NCBI GenBank assembly: GCA_030594025.1
Contig: JAUVFY010000110.1
Coordinates: forward strand, 1 to 5,139
Source: Deltaproteobacteria bacterium
GTDB lineage: Bacteria > Desulfobacterota > GWC2-55-46 > JAUVFY01
DNA length: 5,139 bases
Direction of reading: 5' to 3'
The notes under the pieces: generated by a model
Databases searched by the model: none
The model's input: the letters and a program-made list of their open reading frames with translations, nothing else
Told to the model about the DNA's origin: nothing
Shown: piece after piece, positions 4,015-5,139 of the stretch
Numbering within the stretch: the stretch's first letter is position 1
Layout of the letters: every line of letters starts with the position of its first letter
Translations under genes and position numbers: made by a program

Positions 4015-5139
4015 CCTCGTCCTCTCCCTTTTTTTTCAGGTACTTAACCATTACGAGCTTTATCCCACCGTTGAGTCTTTCGAACCTCACTTCGTCCATC
4101 ATCTTCTTCATAAGCTCTACGCCCCATCCCCTCTTTGTAAGTGGTGCCGGCCCGGTCCCTATGGTAGGCTCATCAAGCGGTGTCCGGTCGAAGGAACCGC
4201 CTACGTTCCGGACGTGGATCGCAAGCCTGTCGGGGCCGGAAACGAACCTTACGTGGACCTTTCCGTCCTTGACCTCGCCGTGTTCAAAGGCGTTGATGCA
4301 CGCCTCTACCAGGGCCGATTTTATCTGGGCTATGGCAACATCGTCAAAACCTATTTCCCCGCCTATCTCTTCCATGGCCCTGACGGCTACGAGCTCCGAG
4401 CGTGACTTTACGGGCAAAAATATCTCAAACTCCTTTATGGGCACAGGCTCTGCCCCTGTAACTGTCCTGGCCGCCGAGGCCTTTTCCAGGACGGTATCGC
4501 TCAACAAAAGAAGCTGCGTGCCGTCGGTCGAGTAGATACCTTCATCGGCCAGCCTCTCGAGCGCCTCGGAGGAAAAACCCTCCCTTCCAACCATCCATCT
4601 GACCACCTTCCTGGCCTGTAACTTCTCGGTTAAAAACCCGGCCCTCCTTATGAAGTTTTCCACTTCCCCTATGTGCACGGTTAAAGGGGTCTGTTTTACC
4701 CCTACAATCCATGTAACCTCGTTGGCCTCGACGTAGCTTGAGTTCTGGAAGCCACGAGCAACCAGAATGGAAGGCCCCGCCTCTTCTTCCGCCCACCCCG
4801 AGGCATCGAAGCACCCCACGATATGTGGTAAACTTATCTCCTTCCATCTCCTCTTTGTACCCGCCTTTTTATCCCCGGGCGAATCCTCCTTGGATAGAAG
4901 TGCCCTGGGTATCCTCTGGCCGTTAAAACCCTTCAAAACAGTGGAGACCTCCCAGGCGGGGTTGCCCTTGAGCTTTGCCCCCTGGAGCGAGAAGCCCTGT
5001 TTAAGCCTTTTAAGCATAATCGAGGTCTTCGCCTCATCGGCGCTTCTACCCTTCAGGTCCTTTTCGTATATGTAACTGATAAAATCCTTTATAACGTTAT
5101 CCCCGGCCCATCTTACGAGCCCGCAGTTTACATCCACAA
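3989..5139 (-). CDS. RsbW-like HATPase protein with N-terminal PD-(D/E)xK-like domain, partial
   Basis: At least 382 residues are in the window. The frame is open to the right edge, so the GTG at 5137 is only the first candidate start and the 5' end is probably missing. Numbering from that GTG, residues about 243-367 are a GHKL ATPase domain like anti-sigma kinases RsbW/SpoIIAB: N-box EACINAFEH (278-286, E278 and N282), G1-like RNVGGSFD (310-317) and G2 RGWGVELMKKMMDEV (336-350). N311 replaces the usual G1 aspartate. Residues about 120-205 (strand, VTWIVGVKQ, helix GEVENFIRRAGFLTEK, strand VVRWMVGR, SSEALERLADEGIY) follow the pattern of a PD-(D/E)xK nuclease-like domain. The E-x-K position reads G146-V-K, so it is likely non-catalytic. 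The charged tail (371-382) overlaps the STAS start. It most likely phosphorylates or sequesters the STAS protein. The N-terminal assignment is tentative. Confidence 0.8.
   Translation of the reverse strand, partial: VDVNCGLVRWAGDNVIKDFISYIYEKDLKGRSADEAKTSIMLKRLKQGFSLQGAKLKGNPAWEVSTVLKGFNGQRIPRALLSKEDSPGDKKAGTKRRWKEISLPHIVGCFDASGWAEEEAGPSILVARGFQNSSYVEANEVTWIVGVKQTPLTVHIGEVENFIRRAGFLTEKLQARKVVRWMVGREGFSSEALERLADEGIYSTDGTQLLLLSDTVLEKASAARTVTGAEPVPIKEFEIFLPVKSRSELVAVRAMEEIGGEIGFDDVAIAQIKSALVEACINAFEHGEVKDGKVHVRFVSGPDRLAIHVRNVGGSFDRTPLDEPTIGTGPAPLTKRGWGVELMKKMMDEVRFERLNGGIKLVMVKYLKKKGEDEDGKESAKL

Noticed and set aside
3430..4535. Long plus-strand frames opposite the STAS and HATPase genes
   Set aside because: They are antisense to recognisable domains, with serine/proline-rich composition typical of reverse-frame translations.
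1..5139. CRISPR array, tRNA, rRNA, insertion sequence or phage attachment site
   Set aside because: There are no regularly spaced repeats, no cloverleaf or rRNA-like sequence, no transposase or integrase, and no flanking direct repeats of useful length.

Overview
The window reads as a chromosomal segment of a Gram-negative, probably environmental bacterium. Codon use is mixed (frequent AGG and ATA next to GC-ending codons). The combination of an HD-GYP phosphodiesterase, partner-switching proteins and a GT81-like glycosyltransferase would suit Desulfobacterota, Nitrospirota or a related lineage. This placement is a low-confidence inference from gene content, since there is no rRNA or other phylogenetic marker here.

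Positions 1-247 are non-coding. They hold three A-tracts spaced one helical turn apart, then a perfect 17-bp inverted repeat with a 3-nt loop, then a good sigma70-type promoter that abuts the first gene. Positions 248-622 (+) encode a small XRE-type DNA-binding protein, probably translated from a leaderless transcript. Positions 623-860 are a spacer with short palindromes and a promoter that matches consensus fully (TTGACA, 17 bp, TATAAT). That promoter drives an unrecognised 62-residue acidic protein at 861-1049 (+).

The rest of the window is on the minus strand and converges on the small gene with 12 bp between stop codons. In transcription order it holds four genes. The first is a protein open at the right edge of the window, with a middle domain resembling a degenerate PD-(D/E)xK fold and a C-terminal RsbW/SpoIIAB-like HATPase domain. 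The second is a STAS-domain anti-sigma-factor-antagonist-like protein that overlaps the first by 26 nt. The third is a GAF plus HD-GYP cyclic-di-GMP phosphodiesterase with intact motifs. The fourth is a GT81-type glycosyltransferase resembling glucosyl-3-phosphoglycerate synthase.

The likely logic, by inference, is a partner-switching pair (kinase-like HATPase and STAS antagonist) placed upstream of a second-messenger hydrolase and possibly a compatible-solute or glycolipid-precursor enzyme. Overlap and short spacing tie the first three genes together. The glycosyltransferase sits 102 bp further on with its own plausible promoter and may be a separate unit. No sigma factor, PP2C phosphatase or glucosylphosphoglycerate phosphatase is visible, and if present they lie outside the window. 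There are no tRNA, rRNA, CRISPR or transposase features.
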